A stretch of DNA of 64,000 bases from Methanosarcina thermophila TM-1 (GCF_000969885.1 NZ_CP009501.1:1550001-1614000), one strand, 5' to 3'; numbered from the stretch's first letter, positions 9,825 through 19,554 are shown. Made by a program: numbers and translations. The notes: generated from the letters alone by a model not told the origin.

Positions 9825-10317
9825 TCGTCGTGCCGTAGTATTATCCCCTGTTATATTTTTGTAAAATATGTAACTTAAGTCATAAATATATACCGAAAAG
9901 TAGCAATTCAAACAGGTATACAGGAGAATTTTCATCACACAGGAGATTTTTCATACATTTTCGATCTAATGGATTACATCACAAACCAATCGAAAAGAAT
10001 GATCTTAAGCCATAGAATATGAGTCGAATGAACAATTCTAAAAAAGCAGCGATCTAATAATAATTCAAAGTTCCGAGATATCAAAATTTTAGAAGTCAAA
10101 GCTTTAAAAATTAAGATATGAATTGCGCTCTCTGTATATTGTGATTTTTCTGTGACCCCTGGCAAGCCTGTATTAATTTTTCAATCCAAGCGCATAAGTT
10201 ATAGCCTTTACAAAACCTGAAAAGGCTTTTATTCTCTAAACCCAAAGTATGAAATGAATAATTTTCCGTAAATATTATTTTTGGGGATTTTTGGGTTAAA
10301 TGTTAAAAGAGCTTCCC
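9825..10317. other. divergent intergenic region, no gene seen
   Basis: AT-rich interval between the minus-strand URO-D-family gene and the plus-strand glucoamylase gene. Short frames here have no recognisable similarity. It should hold both promoters, but no single TATA box stands out. Confidence 0.5.
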
Positions 10318-10336
10318 AGGGAGGTAAAGCCGTATT
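10318..10336 (+). promoter_or_regulatory. strong Shine-Dalgarno with apparent AUU start for the glucoamylase gene
   Basis: AGGGAGGT at 10318-10325 is followed after 8 bases by ATT at 10334-10336. An in-frame TAA at 10325-10327 closes the frame just upstream, and no ATG, GTG or TTG lies in this frame before 10442. Confidence 0.6.
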
Positions 10337-12310
10337 GTCCGACATATTGTCCTTGGAAATCAATCACTACTTATAAATATAGACCGGTGGTTTCAGGTAA
10401 GAGATATTTATTTCCCTCACGTTGGACAGGAAAACCACCTGATGGGACATTTTCAGAGAATAGGAATCTATACTGACGGTAAGCTTTCCTGGATCAATGA
10501 AGAAAATTGGAAGAGAAAGCCTGCGTATAAGAGCGATACTCTTGTCTCCGAGAATTGGGCTTTAAATAATGAACTGGGGATTGAACTGCTTTTGGAAGAA
10601 AGCGTGTGTTGTGAAGACAATATATTTCTCCGGAAGATAACAATTAAAAATCTACAGAAAAATTCCCGAGAGGTTCGACTTTTTTTTAATCATGATTTTC
10701 ACTTATATGGAGACGGCATAGGAGACACCGCAATATATCAGATGGATCATAACGTTATCGTTCATTATAAGCGAGCCAGATACTTTCTTATAGGCATTCT
10801 CAAAGCAAACAATAAGGAAGATATGGTTACTGATATCGACGATTATGCTATAGGCTATGCTGAGAGAGACGGGTTAAAAGGTACTTATGTAGATGCGGAA
10901 GATGGAGTTCTCTCAAAAAATCCGGTTGCTCAGGGTACAGTAGATTCAACTGCAGGAATTAGCCTGCAACTTCAAGGCAGCAGCACAAAAGTCATTTACT
11001 ATTATATGACAGTTGGAAAAGATTTTAAAGATGTCTATACGCTTAATGACACTGTTATGGAACTGGGACCTGAAAAGCTTCTGAAGCATACAGAAGAATA
11101 TCAGAGGAACTGGGTAAACCGTCAAAGAATCGATCTCTCAGGGCTTGAACCTCGGCTTGTGGATTTATATAAAAGATCCCTTCTGACAATAAAGACCCAG
11201 ACTGACGCAAATGGAGCTATAATAGCAGCAAATGACTCTGAGAATATTCAATTTAATCGAGATACCTATAGTTATATGTGGCCTAGAGACGGGGCTTTTG
11301 TATCAATTGCCATGATAAATGCAGGTTTTCCTGAATTTACCAAACCCTTTTTCAGGTTCTGTAAAAATGTAATCTGGTGGGCTGGATGTTTATTGCACAA
11401 ATATAACCCTGACGGCACTCTGGGAAGCAGCTGGCTTCCCTGGGTTGCACATGGAGAACCTTCGCTTCCGATTCAGGAAGATGAGACTGCTCTTGTTATC
11501 CACGCTCTCTGGAAATATTATGAAGCTACCGGTGATATTGAATTTATAAAGGAGGTATATGAACCTCTGGTAAAAAATGCTGTTTTTTTTATGGATGACT
11601 ACAAGTATCCAAATGATATTCCCGTTGAAAGTTATGATCTCTGGGAAGAACGAAGGGGAATTTTTACCTTTACCGCATCTGCTGTTTACAGAGGACTTCT
11701 CTCAGGAGAGAAACTCAGCCGTTTAGTAGGAGACAAAGAAACTTATAAAACATGCATATTGCGTTATTCAAAATTGAAAAAAGCAATATTAAAGGAGCTT
11801 TATGATAATGAACGCGGTATTTTTTTGAGGGGTATAAACTATAAGAATCATAATATAAAAAATAAAAGTTTAGATCGGACCGTGGACAGCAGTGTATATG
11901 GAATCTTCGAGTTTAATCTACTCCCAGCAGATGAGCCTAGAGTGATAAGAACAATGAGAAACTTAGAACAAAAACTCTGGGTTCCAGAAACAGGCGGTCT
12001 GGCGAGATATGAAAATGATTTTTATTATCGTCAAGAAGGCAGGACTAAAAGTAATCCCTGGCTTATATGCACTCTATGGCTTGCGAAATGGTATATTGCA
12101 AAAGCAAAAGAGATCAAGGATCTAGAAAAGGCTCTTGAATTGATTAACTGGGTTGCAGATAATTCTCTTGAAACGGGAATTATGCCTGAACAGATTGATT
12201 CTCTTACAGGGGAACCACTTTCTGTCGCACCACTTACCTGGAGCCATGCTGAATTCTTGGATACAATTATCAGGTATCAAGAAAAGAAAAAAGCTCTTTA
12301 TGAAAATTAA
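10334..12310 (+). CDS. GH15-family glucoamylase-like protein
   Basis: About 658 residues if translation starts at ATT 10334. The first ATG (10442) would cut off conserved family sequence: upstream codons read VLGNQSLLINID and then DIYFPHVGQENHL, the usual GH15 amino end. The catalytic (alpha/alpha)6 domain shows MWPRDGAF near residue 315, the acidic DLWEERRG near 435 and TWSHAEF near the end, as in archaeal glucoamylase-like enzymes releasing glucose from glycogen-like glucans. Cytoplasmic; no signal peptide. A zinc-finger ORF follows 24 bases later. Function by family; start codon inferred. Confidence 0.85.
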   Translation: MVRHIVLGNQSLLINIDRWFQVRDIYFPHVGQENHLMGHFQRIGIYTDGKLSWINEENWKRKPAYKSDTLVSENWALNNELGIELLLEESVCCEDNIFLRKITIKNLQKNSREVRLFFNHDFHLYGDGIGDTAIYQMDHNVIVHYKRARYFLIGILKANNKEDMVTDIDDYAIGYAERDGLKGTYVDAEDGVLSKNPVAQGTVDSTAGISLQLQGSSTKVIYYYMTVGKDFKDVYTLNDTVMELGPEKLLKHTEEYQRNWVNRQRIDLSGLEPRLVDLYKRSLLTIKTQTDANGAIIAANDSENIQFNRDTYSYMWPRDGAFVSIAMINAGFPEFTKPFFRFCKNVIWWAGCLLHKYNPDGTLGSSWLPWVAHGEPSLPIQEDETALVIHALWKYYEATGDIEFIKEVYEPLVKNAVFFMDDYKYPNDIPVESYDLWEERRGIFTFTASAVYRGLLSGEKLSRLVGDKETYKTCILRYSKLKKAILKELYDNERGIFLRGINYKNHNIKNKSLDRTVDSSVYGIFEFNLLPADEPRVIRTMRNLEQKLWVPETGGLARYENDFYYRQEGRTKSNPWLICTLWLAKWYIAKAKEIKDLEKALELINWVADNSLETGIMPEQIDSLTGEPLSVAPLTWSHAEFLDTIIRYQEKKKALYEN

Positions 12311-12334
12311 AAATTATGAAATGGGGGGAATAAT

Positions 12335-12466
12335 GTGCAGGGGGAAGATTCAGAAGAACAGGAGTTCAAATGCTCTGTTTGTCGTATGACGTTTGCAACA
12401 CGAGCTGAATATGAAAAACATATGAGAGAAAAGCATAATATGAAATTGCCTGCAAAAAAGTCTTAA
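12335..12466 (+). CDS. small single C2H2 zinc-finger protein, 43 residues
   Basis: GTG start at 12335, preceded by GGGGGGA, stop TAA at 12464-12466. The protein contains one classical finger, C-x2-C-x12-H-x4-H (CSVCRMTF ... HMREKH, about residues 13-34), with an acidic amino end and a basic tail. It lies 24 bases after the glucoamylase stop and may be in the same transcript. Small archaeal C2H2 proteins are presumed nucleic-acid or protein binders; a specific role is unknown. Confidence 0.75.
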   Translation: MQGEDSEEQEFKCSVCRMTFATRAEYEKHMREKHNMKLPAKKS

Positions 12467-12571
12467 GATCAGTTAAATGGAGATGCTTGTAACTTCACTG
12501 GAGAAGCACCTAAAAGAATGAATATCTTTGAAAAAAGAATGAATACTTTTGAATATTATTTAGGAGATAGT

Positions 12572-12898
12572 ATGAATATATGCGAAAATGCAAAAGTCCC
12601 GTATACTCTAGAGAATATCAAGAAATGTATGTGTCCAAAATGTCCTGTCCAAGCTAACAGCAAATGTGCAATGGATAAACTTGATAATTTAATGAAGAAA
12701 TATGGAAGTGGGAGCGAAGGTAACGTTCCTAAAAACCAGGACGTTCCAGGAATCTACTGTTCAACTGGTAGAGCTACCTGTCAGGATCTTTACCCTGAAG
12801 AACAATGTATATGCTATACCTGCGCTGTCTGGAAAGAATACAATCTGCAAAATGTAAAGCCAACAATGTATTTCTGCCAGAGAGGTGGAGCAGTTTGA
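12572..12898 (+). CDS. DUF2769-like cysteine-rich protein
   Basis: About 108 residues from ATG 12572, which has GGAGA five bases upstream; the in-frame ATG at 12518 lacks such a site. Eleven cysteines in pairs (CMCPKCP near residue 25, CQDLYPEEQCICYTC near 75, a late CQRG) suggest metal or Fe-S binding. It resembles the methanogen-specific DUF2769 family, whose function is not established. The gap that follows (12899-13198) holds nothing recognisable. Confidence 0.65.
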   Translation: MNICENAKVPYTLENIKKCMCPKCPVQANSKCAMDKLDNLMKKYGSGSEGNVPKNQDVPGIYCSTGRATCQDLYPEEQCICYTCAVWKEYNLQNVKPTMYFCQRGGAV

Positions 12899-13198
12899 AA
12901 AAAGAATGAATAAATCCAGTTCAGAATTCAATATTGAGACTTGCTTTGTTAAGTTAATGAAATAGTTTTAGATCTTTAATTGCCTGCATCTATGTTACAT
13001 CTATGCTTAACTTACGATGTCTGCTGCGCTTGAGTTTTATATTTTAACTGCATAAGTCCTGTGTATAACTTTTATTTTGGGGAATAGAAAACCAGCATTT
13101 AAAAAGAAAGGGGATTCAAACTTGAAATTTATGAAAATAAAAGATTGATTTAGAGGTTATTCTACTTGTTATTCTCTGATATATGGGGGTAGGCATAA

Positions 13199-13696
13199 AT
13201 GACAGAATCGAATCAGAAAACTGGGGATCAGGAGCTTGTTATTACACGAGTTTTTGATGCACCTCGGGATCTCGTATGGAAAGCATGGACTGAACCTGAG
13301 CACGTAATGGAATGGTGGGGACCGAAAGGTTTCACTGCGCCTATTGTCAAGACAGATTTCCGCGTAGGAGGAAAGTCTTTATTGTGCATGCGATCGCCTG
13401 AAGGGGAAGACTACTGGAGTACAGGCGTTTATCGAGAAATTGTCGAACCAGAGAAGATTGTTACTACTGATTCATTTTCAGATGCTCAAGGAAATGTAGT
13501 ACCGGCTTCTCATTATGGGATGAGCGGAGACTGGCCTTCAGAGTTACTTGTGACGGTGACATTTGAAGAAGACGACGGTAAAACTAAACTTACTCTCCGA
13601 CATGAAGGCTTTCCCGATAGAGAAAATAGAGATCTGGCAAAAGCCGGCTGGAGCGAATCACTGGACAAACTAGCGGAACATCTGAGGAAAATTTAA
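13199..13696 (+). CDS. SRPBCC/AHSA1-family protein (copy 1)
   Basis: 165 residues with the AHSA1 pattern: [20 protein letters not shown] at residues 14-33, then [10 protein letters not shown], and a carboxy-terminal helix SLDKLAEHL. The START/Bet v1-like fold forms a hydrophobic cavity; ligands of this subgroup are mostly unknown and the eukaryotic AHSA1 link to Hsp90 does not transfer directly. ATG start after GGGGGTAGG. A paralogue follows 81 bases downstream, presumably by tandem duplication. Confidence 0.85.
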   Translation: MTESNQKTGDQELVITRVFDAPRDLVWKAWTEPEHVMEWWGPKGFTAPIVKTDFRVGGKSLLCMRSPEGEDYWSTGVYREIVEPEKIVTTDSFSDAQGNVVPASHYGMSGDWPSELLVTVTFEEDDGKTKLTLRHEGFPDRENRDLAKAGWSESLDKLAEHLRKI

Positions 13697-13777
13697 AAGG
13701 GGATCAAATCAGCGAAACATCAGGGAAATAATACATTCATTTGATCCCTCTATTAAAAGGGTTAAGAGTGGGGAAAT

Positions 13778-14278
13778 ATGACAAAAAATAATCCTACTAA
13801 GATTACCGCAGAACCTGGAAAGCAGGAGTTCATTATTGAACGAGAATTTAATGCTCCTCATGAGCTCGTTTTTAAAGCATTTACAGATCCGGAACTTTAT
13901 GTGCAGTGGTTTGGCCCGCGAGGGTTCACGACAGAGCTTGAAACATTTGAGCCGAAAAATGGAGGGTCCTGGCGATATATCCAGAGAGACCAGGATGGGA
14001 ATGAGTTTGTATTCCATGGAGTGAATCATGAAGTTACAGCGCCTGAGAGAATTATAAGTACCTTTGAATGGGAGGAGCTTCCCGAAAAAGGACATGTAAT
14101 CCTTCAAACCACACGTTTTGAGGAATTGCCAGGTAACAGGACCAGATTAATTAATCAATCTGTTTTCCAGAGTGTGGATGATCGAGATGGAATGCTGCAG
14201 TCCGACCCCAAAATGGAAGAAGAGATTAATGAGATGTATAATCGGCTCGAGGTGTTATTGGAAAAAATGAAAAAGTAA
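13778..14278 (+). CDS. SRPBCC/AHSA1-family protein (copy 2)
   Basis: 166 residues. [20 protein letters not shown] near residue 20 and [11 protein letters not shown] near 45 match the same positions in copy 1, and the carboxy end is again a helix ([15 protein letters not shown]). The start ATG at 13778 follows GTGGGGA. The two copies have diverged clearly in the middle, so they may bind different small molecules. Likely co-transcribed with copy 1. Confidence 0.85.
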   Translation: MTKNNPTKITAEPGKQEFIIEREFNAPHELVFKAFTDPELYVQWFGPRGFTTELETFEPKNGGSWRYIQRDQDGNEFVFHGVNHEVTAPERIISTFEWEELPEKGHVILQTTRFEELPGNRTRLINQSVFQSVDDRDGMLQSDPKMEEEINEMYNRLEVLLEKMKK

Positions 14279-14312
14279 GGATTGACATTGGAGCATCAAC
14301 AACTAATGTATA

Positions 14313-14412
14313 TTATCTATAGAGGGTGTGGGTGTAGAAAAATAGTATAGAGAATATACCTTTTATCTATAGAGGGTACGGGTGTAGAGAAATAATATAG
14401 AGAATATACCTT
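14313..14412. repeat. perfectly abutting 50-bp tandem repeat, two copies
   Basis: Unit 1 is 14313-14362 and unit 2 is 14363-14412; 46 of 50 positions agree. Each begins TTATCTATAGAGGG and ends AGAATATACCTT. It lies between the second SRPBCC gene and the 3' end of tRNA-Met on the opposite strand. No coding potential seen. Confidence 0.85.
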
Positions 14413-14490
14413 CACAAAAATGACAATTTTTTTCAAATTTTTCTAAATAGAATAAGAATTAGGATAATATAATACTTTAAATAAAACAAG

Positions 14491-14601
14491 TGCCCGGAGC
14501 GTGACTCGAACACGCGACCTCCAGATATCTCAGGAGATTAAAGACGCCTAATTTAATTGTCCCTATGAGTCTGGCGCCCCAACCATCTAGGCTATCCGGG
14601 C
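14491..14601 (-). tRNA. tRNA-Met (CAT), elongator type, with a 37-base intron
   Basis: On the minus strand the acceptor arms GCCCGGA (14601-14595) and TCCGGGC (14498-14492) pair, followed by discriminator A at 14491; CCA is not encoded. The anticodon stem CCAGA/TCTGG closes loop CTCATAA once an intron at 14527-14563 is removed directly after position 37, the canonical archaeal splice site. The T arm contains GTTCGAGTC. Intron-containing tRNA-Met is known in Methanosarcina. A tRNA-Ile2 with modified CAT is the alternative, but the loop fits Met. Confidence 0.85.
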
Positions 14602-15252
14602 TTGCAACACACAAATGCACAAAGATCTATTAAAAGCTAACGATCGAAAGATGAAAAATTGGCTCACTGCACAACTATTTTTTATAAGAAAGGGGTCTGA
14701 GGATATGGGAGATTGACATTCCATGTGGTCAGAGCACATTAAAGGAATCAGTGAGCACGTTATGTTAGAGTTGACATAATGGGGTAATATATATTAAAAG
14801 AAATTATTAAGATATAGCTATATAGCAAAAATATATATAATAAAAAAGAAATAAAAATATGCTTTCAAGCTGAGCTCAAAAACAGGGAAAGCAAAAACCA
14901 TATTCTGGAGAAGCTTCAACCCCTCAGAATAATATAAATCAACTCGAAGACCTGAGATCTGAGATAAATATAACATTAAATAAATATATATAAGTATAAA
15001 TTATAGAAGTATGAATTATAATAGATGATTATAATAAATTCAGGCTTAATTATTAACTCCTAAGTATTAACTCCTAAATTTTCAAGCCAGACTCATTAAG
15101 CAGCCAGCCAATCAGGACTAAATAACTTCCTGAGAAAGAGTATCATTCTACGGTTTGAAGGCTGTTAGAAAGAAGAAACCTGATACTGACGTTTCACAAT
15201 AAAGATTTAACTTACTTGAATACCTGGATCAGAACTCAGATGAGGAAATCCA
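14602..15252. other. 650-bp AT-rich region upstream of the fwd operon
   Basis: No coding frame or RNA gene recognised. Long A/T runs and several TATA-like strings (for example near 14770-14850 and 14985-15010) could include the fwd promoter and a long leader, but the transcription start cannot be placed. GAGGAAATCC just before 15253 is the ribosome binding site for fwdD. Confidence 0.4.
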
Positions 15253-15636
15253 ATGAAAATAAAAGCAAATCTCATATCCGGAAGAACCGCCGCCCAGGGA
15301 GCACATCTGGAAGCAAAGACGCATAAAGGCTATTTTGATGCATGTGCTTACTGCGAACTCAGTCCCTCTGACCTTGAGAGGCTTGGCGCCACCGAGGGAA
15401 GCAGCCTGAAAGTTATCACCGAATTTGGGGACGTGGTGGTTTTTGCAAAGGTGAATGAAGGAAACCCGGACGGGCTTGCCTTTATCCCTATGGGTCCCTG
15501 GGCAAATGCGGTGTTGAACCCTGATACACACGGCTGCGGAATGCCCGGATTCAAAGGCGTCCCTGCGGAAATTGAAGTTACGGATGAGAAGCCGCTGGAT
15601 ATAAAGTCCCTGATGAAAAAGTACAGGGAAGCCTGA
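15253..15636 (+). CDS. fwdD: formylmethanofuran dehydrogenase subunit D
   Basis: 127 residues, matching the molybdopterin-dinucleotide-binding beta-barrel subunit (FwdD/FmdD), with HKGYFDACAYCELSPSDLE and FIPMGPWANAVL landmarks. In the complex it corresponds to the carboxy-terminal cofactor-binding domain of formate dehydrogenases and works with FwdB to hold the tungsto- or molybdopterin. ATG 15253 after GAGGAAATCC. First gene of a D-B-A-C operon; 68 bases separate it from fwdB. Tungsten (fwd) rather than molybdenum (fmd) type is inferred from gene order. Confidence 0.92.
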   Translation: MKIKANLISGRTAAQGAHLEAKTHKGYFDACAYCELSPSDLERLGATEGSSLKVITEFGDVVVFAKVNEGNPDGLAFIPMGPWANAVLNPDTHGCGMPGFKGVPAEIEVTDEKPLDIKSLMKKYREA

Positions 15637-15704
15637 AATCCTATGGAGCAAGAGAACCACATTTCCAATTAAATCCGGGAATCTGAAAAAATCGGAGGAA
15701 AAAT

Positions 15705-17030
15705 ATGCCAGTAATTAAAGACGCAGTCTGCTCCCTCTGCGGGTCGCTCTGCGACGATATCACAGTCACGGTTGAAGATAACAAAATCACAAAAATAGAA
15801 AACGCCTGTATTCTCGGACACAGCAAGTTTGTAGGCATGCTCGAACATGACAGGATAGAGACTCCCATGATCAGGAAAGATGGGGAGCTTGTCCCGGTCT
15901 CTTATGAAGAGGCGATTGAAGCTGCCGCAAAAATTCTGGTGAATTCTAAGAGAACGCTTTCTTACGGCTGGTGTTCCACTTCCTGTGAAGCGGTCAGCAA
16001 AGCTATCCAGCTAGCTGAAGAGACAGGCTCAGTCATTGACTCTACAGCAAACGTATGCCACGGACCAACAGCGCTTGCTGCACAGGAGAAAGGGGCTCCC
16101 TCAGCCTCTCTTGGGGAAATAAAGAATAGGGCAGACGTAATTATATTCTGGGGCTGCAACCCGGTACATGCTCACCCAAGACATATGGTCCGTTACTCAA
16201 GCTTTTCAAAAGGGCTCTTTACCGAAAAAGGGCGGAAAGGCAGGAAAATGATAGTTATCGATGTCAGGAAAACTGATACTGCAAAACTGGCTGACAATTA
16301 TATAGAGATAGAACAGGGCTCGGACTTGCTTCTGGTTACTGCTCTTCGCTCAATTGTAAACGGGCACGAGGATGTCGTCCCGGAAACCGTTGCAGGCGTT
16401 CCTAAGGCTAAAGTTGTTGAACTTGCAGAGACTCTGAAAAACGCAAAGTTCGTCTGTATTTTCTTCGGGATGGGAGTAACACAGTCCCGTTCCAAGTACA
16501 AGAACGGGGATGCTATGTCCTCTTTAATTTCAGATCTTAACCAGCACACAAAAGCTGTAATGATCGGAATGCGCGGACACTATAATGTCACTGGTTTCGG
16601 GCAGGTTGCAACCTGGGAGACCGGTTTCCCGATGGCAATCGACTTTTCCAGAGGATATCCTTACTATAACCCTGGAGAGACCGGGGCAAATGACCTTCTT
16701 GTGCGTGAAGAGCCGGACGCTGCAATAATTGCTGCAGCTGATGCAGGGGCTCATTTCCCTCAGAAAGCAGTCAGACATCTTGCAAAAATCCCTGTAATTC
16801 AAATTGACCCATACCCTAACCCAACAACTGAAATTGCAGATGTGGTGATCCCGGCAGCCATTGTGGGAATAGAAGCCGAGGGAACGGCTTACCGTATGGA
16901 CGCAATTTCTCTCCGCATGAAGAAATTAATTGAATCAAAGTTCAAGACCGACGAAGAAATAGTAAAAGACCTGATCACAAAAGTCAGGGAATTGAAGAGA
17001 GGTGCTGAAAATGTCGGAAATCCTGATTAA
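15705..17030 (+). CDS. fwdB: formylmethanofuran dehydrogenase subunit B (catalytic)
   Basis: 441 residues. The amino end CSLCGSLCDD (Cys 9, 12, 16) with a further Cys near 35 binds a 4Fe-4S cluster. NVCHGP places a cysteine at residue 118, the expected metal ligand (Sec or Cys in this family; here TGC, Cys). It reduces CO2 to formate at the tungsten/molybdenum pterin site in the first step of CO2-reducing methanogenesis, or the reverse in methylotrophic growth. It overlaps fwdA by about 20 bases, indicating coupled translation. Confidence 0.95.
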   Translation: MPVIKDAVCSLCGSLCDDITVTVEDNKITKIENACILGHSKFVGMLEHDRIETPMIRKDGELVPVSYEEAIEAAAKILVNSKRTLSYGWCSTSCEAVSKAIQLAEETGSVIDSTANVCHGPTALAAQEKGAPSASLGEIKNRADVIIFWGCNPVHAHPRHMVRYSSFSKGLFTEKGRKGRKMIVIDVRKTDTAKLADNYIEIEQGSDLLLVTALRSIVNGHEDVVPETVAGVPKAKVVELAETLKNAKFVCIFFGMGVTQSRSKYKNGDAMSSLISDLNQHTKAVMIGMRGHYNVTGFGQVATWETGFPMAIDFSRGYPYYNPGETGANDLLVREEPDAAIIAAADAGAHFPQKAVRHLAKIPVIQIDPYPNPTTEIADVVIPAAIVGIEAEGTAYRMDAISLRMKKLIESKFKTDEEIVKDLITKVRELKRGAENVGNPD

Positions 17031-18729
17031 AAACGCAAACGTCTGCGACCCTGCACAGGGGATTAACTGCGAGACAATGGATATCTGCATAAAGGACGGC
17101 AAGATTGTAGAAAGTGTCTCCGCAAATGCAAAGGTTATCGATGCCAAAGGAAGGCTCACAATGGCAGGGGGTTTTGACGGGCACACCCACAGCGCCGGCA
17201 AAATTAACGTAGGACGTTTCATTAATCCAAACGATGCAAGGAAAAACCTTGTACCCGGGCTTTCCGGTCAGGTTGCACGTACCGAAAAAACAAGAGCACA
17301 GGTAGGGTACAACACTCCCAACACCTATGCAATCGGGTACAGGTACGCAAAACTTGGGTACACAACTATATGTGAAGCCGCAATTCCCCTGCTTGCTGCA
17401 AGGCACACTCATGAGGAGTTCAAAGAAATCCCGATTCTTGACAAAATGGGGCTTTCCCTTTTCGGAAGCAACTGGCAGGTCATGGAGTATATACGTGACA
17501 AAGAACCTGAAAAACTGGCAGCATACATTGCCTGGGGTCTCAGAGCTTCAAGAGGCTACGGGATAAAAATCGTAAATCCTGGAGGAGGAGAAGCCTGGGG
17601 ATGGGGAAAGAACGTGAGCGGACTTTATGACCCTGTCCCGAACTTTGATGTAACTCCTGCCGAAATTCTGCTGGGACTTGCTGAGGTTAACGAACGTCTG
17701 AACCTTCCTCATTCCGTACATGTGCACTGCAACAACCTCGGAAAACCAGGGAATTATGAAACTACAATAGAAACTATGAAGCTCTTCGAGAAGGTTAAAC
17801 CTAGCCGGAACAGGCAGGCTCTCCACGTAACTCACGTGCAGTTTAACGCCTATGCAGGTACCTCCTGGAGAGACTTTGAAACAGGAGCTCCCATGGTTGC
17901 AGACTATGTGAACGGGGCAGACCACCTGACTTTCGACCTTGGACAGATAATCTTCGGTCCCGCAGTAACCATGACCGCAGACGGGCCTGTGGAATATGCA
18001 AATGCAAGAATGCTGCACGAGAAATGGAGCAACCAGGATATTGAGCTGGAAGACGCATCCGGTGTCGTACCTCTGTTCTACTCTCCAAAGAGCTTTGTAA
18101 ATTCCGTGCAGTGGGCAATTGGTCTTGAACTTGCCCTGCTCGTGAAAGATCCCTGGAAGGTTATGTTTACAACTGACAGTCCGAACGGCGGTTCTTTCGT
18201 GAACTATCCTGAAGCTTTTACCTACCTCATGAGTGCAAAAAGAAGGGAGGAAGTCATTTCTGGCTTTTCCAAGACGGCGCTTGATAGGATGGTACTGCCC
18301 GGAATTGATAGGGAACTGGATTTCTATGAGCTTGCAGTTATGACCAGGAGCACTCAGTCAAGGATGTACAGCAGACCTGAGAAAGGGAATCTTAAGCCAG
18401 GTTCTGATGCCGATATCGCAATATATGATATCCTGCCTGAACAAATTGACCCTTCGACAGAGTATGAGAAGGTTAAGAAAGCTTTCTCAGGTGCAGCGTA
18501 TACTCTCAAAGACGGGGAGATTGTCGTAAAAGACGGAGAGATCGAAGCTACTCCGAAAGGCAAGATCTACTGGGTAAATGCAAAAGTCCCCTCAACCATT
18601 GATAGCGCAATGCAAAAAGACATAGATGTCAAATTCAGGAAGTACTACACTGTGAGCAAAGCCAACTATATGGTTGAAGATATGTATCTCCAGAGACCTG
18701 TTGAGATCACAACGGAAGGGGTGTTCTAA
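17011..18729 (+). CDS. fwdA: formylmethanofuran dehydrogenase subunit A (amidohydrolase-like)
   Basis: About 572 residues from ATG 17011, which has GAGAGGTG 6 bases before it; a GTG at 17002 lies inside that site and is less likely. GGFDGHTHS (His-x-His zinc ligands), GYGIKIVNPGGG (candidate carboxylated lysine) and FTTDSPNGG (metal-binding Asp) mark the dinuclear amidohydrolase site that condenses formate with methanofuran. Formate reaches it from FwdB through an internal tunnel in the known complex. fwdC begins immediately after the stop. Confidence 0.95.
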   Translation: MSEILIKNANVCDPAQGINCETMDICIKDGKIVESVSANAKVIDAKGRLTMAGGFDGHTHSAGKINVGRFINPNDARKNLVPGLSGQVARTEKTRAQVGYNTPNTYAIGYRYAKLGYTTICEAAIPLLAARHTHEEFKEIPILDKMGLSLFGSNWQVMEYIRDKEPEKLAAYIAWGLRASRGYGIKIVNPGGGEAWGWGKNVSGLYDPVPNFDVTPAEILLGLAEVNERLNLPHSVHVHCNNLGKPGNYETTIETMKLFEKVKPSRNRQALHVTHVQFNAYAGTSWRDFETGAPMVADYVNGADHLTFDLGQIIFGPAVTMTADGPVEYANARMLHEKWSNQDIELEDASGVVPLFYSPKSFVNSVQWAIGLELALLVKDPWKVMFTTDSPNGGSFVNYPEAFTYLMSAKRREEVISGFSKTALDRMVLPGIDRELDFYELAVMTRSTQSRMYSRPEKGNLKPGSDADIAIYDILPEQIDPSTEYEKVKKAFSGAAYTLKDGEIVVKDGEIEATPKGKIYWVNAKVPSTIDSAMQKDIDVKFRKYYTVSKANYMVEDMYLQRPVEITTEGVF

Positions 18730-19488
18730 ATGCAGGTTGTAAAACTCTCCCTCAAAGAAGCCAATAAAATCCCAATCGAAGCCGATGAAGTAAACCCTGA
18801 CAATTTTGCAGGCAAGACTGAAGAGGAGATAAAGGCGATTAAGGTCTGGTATGGAAACGACCAGTACCACCTTGGCGATTTCTTCAATGTAAAGGTAGAA
18901 GGAAGCGACTCCGTTGAGAACACAAAGATTGTTTTCGAAGGCGATGTCTCAAGAGTAAAGCGCATTGGGCAGAACATGAGTGCCGGAGAGATAGAGATCA
19001 ACGGCAATGTGGATATGCACTGCGGCTTTGGTATGAAAGGTGGGAAGATTGTAATTAATGGCGATGCTGACAACTGGCTTGGCTGTGAGATGACAGGTGG
19101 AGAAATTATACTCAACGGGAATGCCTCTTACTATGTAGGGTCAGGTTACAGGGGAGAATCTTGCGGCATGCGTGGAGGGAAAATTACTATCAACGGCAAT
19201 GCCAAAGACTACCTTGGAGAACACATGTGCGGGGGAGAAATTCTCGTGAAAGGCAGTGTAGGTCTCCTTCCTGCAATCTCAAACAATGGTGGGAAAATAA
19301 TAATTGAAGGCAATGCTACAATGCCTGCAAGTGAAATGAAGAGCGGTATGGTTATCATTAAAGGTGAAACTTTCGATCTCCTGCCATCCTTTAAAGAAGA
19401 AGGAACAGAGGAGTTTGGAGGGGTTACTTACCGGAAATTCACTGGCGATGTTAACGTCGGTGGGAAAGGGATATTGCTGATAAAGTAA
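18730..19488 (+). CDS. fwdC: formylmethanofuran dehydrogenase subunit C
   Basis: 252 residues composed largely of repeated turns of the type GGKIVINGDA, GGEIILNGNA and GGKITINGNA (about residues 95-210), the parallel beta-helix also found in the glutamate synthase C-terminal domain. It is a structural subunit of the complex. ATG directly follows the fwdA stop. No fwdF or fwdG polyferredoxin genes follow, so electron-transfer subunits must be encoded elsewhere. Confidence 0.93.
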   Translation: MQVVKLSLKEANKIPIEADEVNPDNFAGKTEEEIKAIKVWYGNDQYHLGDFFNVKVEGSDSVENTKIVFEGDVSRVKRIGQNMSAGEIEINGNVDMHCGFGMKGGKIVINGDADNWLGCEMTGGEIILNGNASYYVGSGYRGESCGMRGGKITINGNAKDYLGEHMCGGEILVKGSVGLLPAISNNGGKIIIEGNATMPASEMKSGMVIIKGETFDLLPSFKEEGTEEFGGVTYRKFTGDVNVGGKGILLIK

Positions 19489-19554
19489 AGCGGCATCTTT
19501 AACTGAAAATTAATAAAATTGAGAATTAATTAAGCCCCCAAAAAGAATTAAATT

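Noticed and set aside
14491-14601. tRNA-Ile2 (CAT) reading of the tRNA
   Set aside because: The spliced loop CTCATAA and the intron fit elongator tRNA-Met, which is known to have an intron in this genus; Ile2 cannot be fully excluded.
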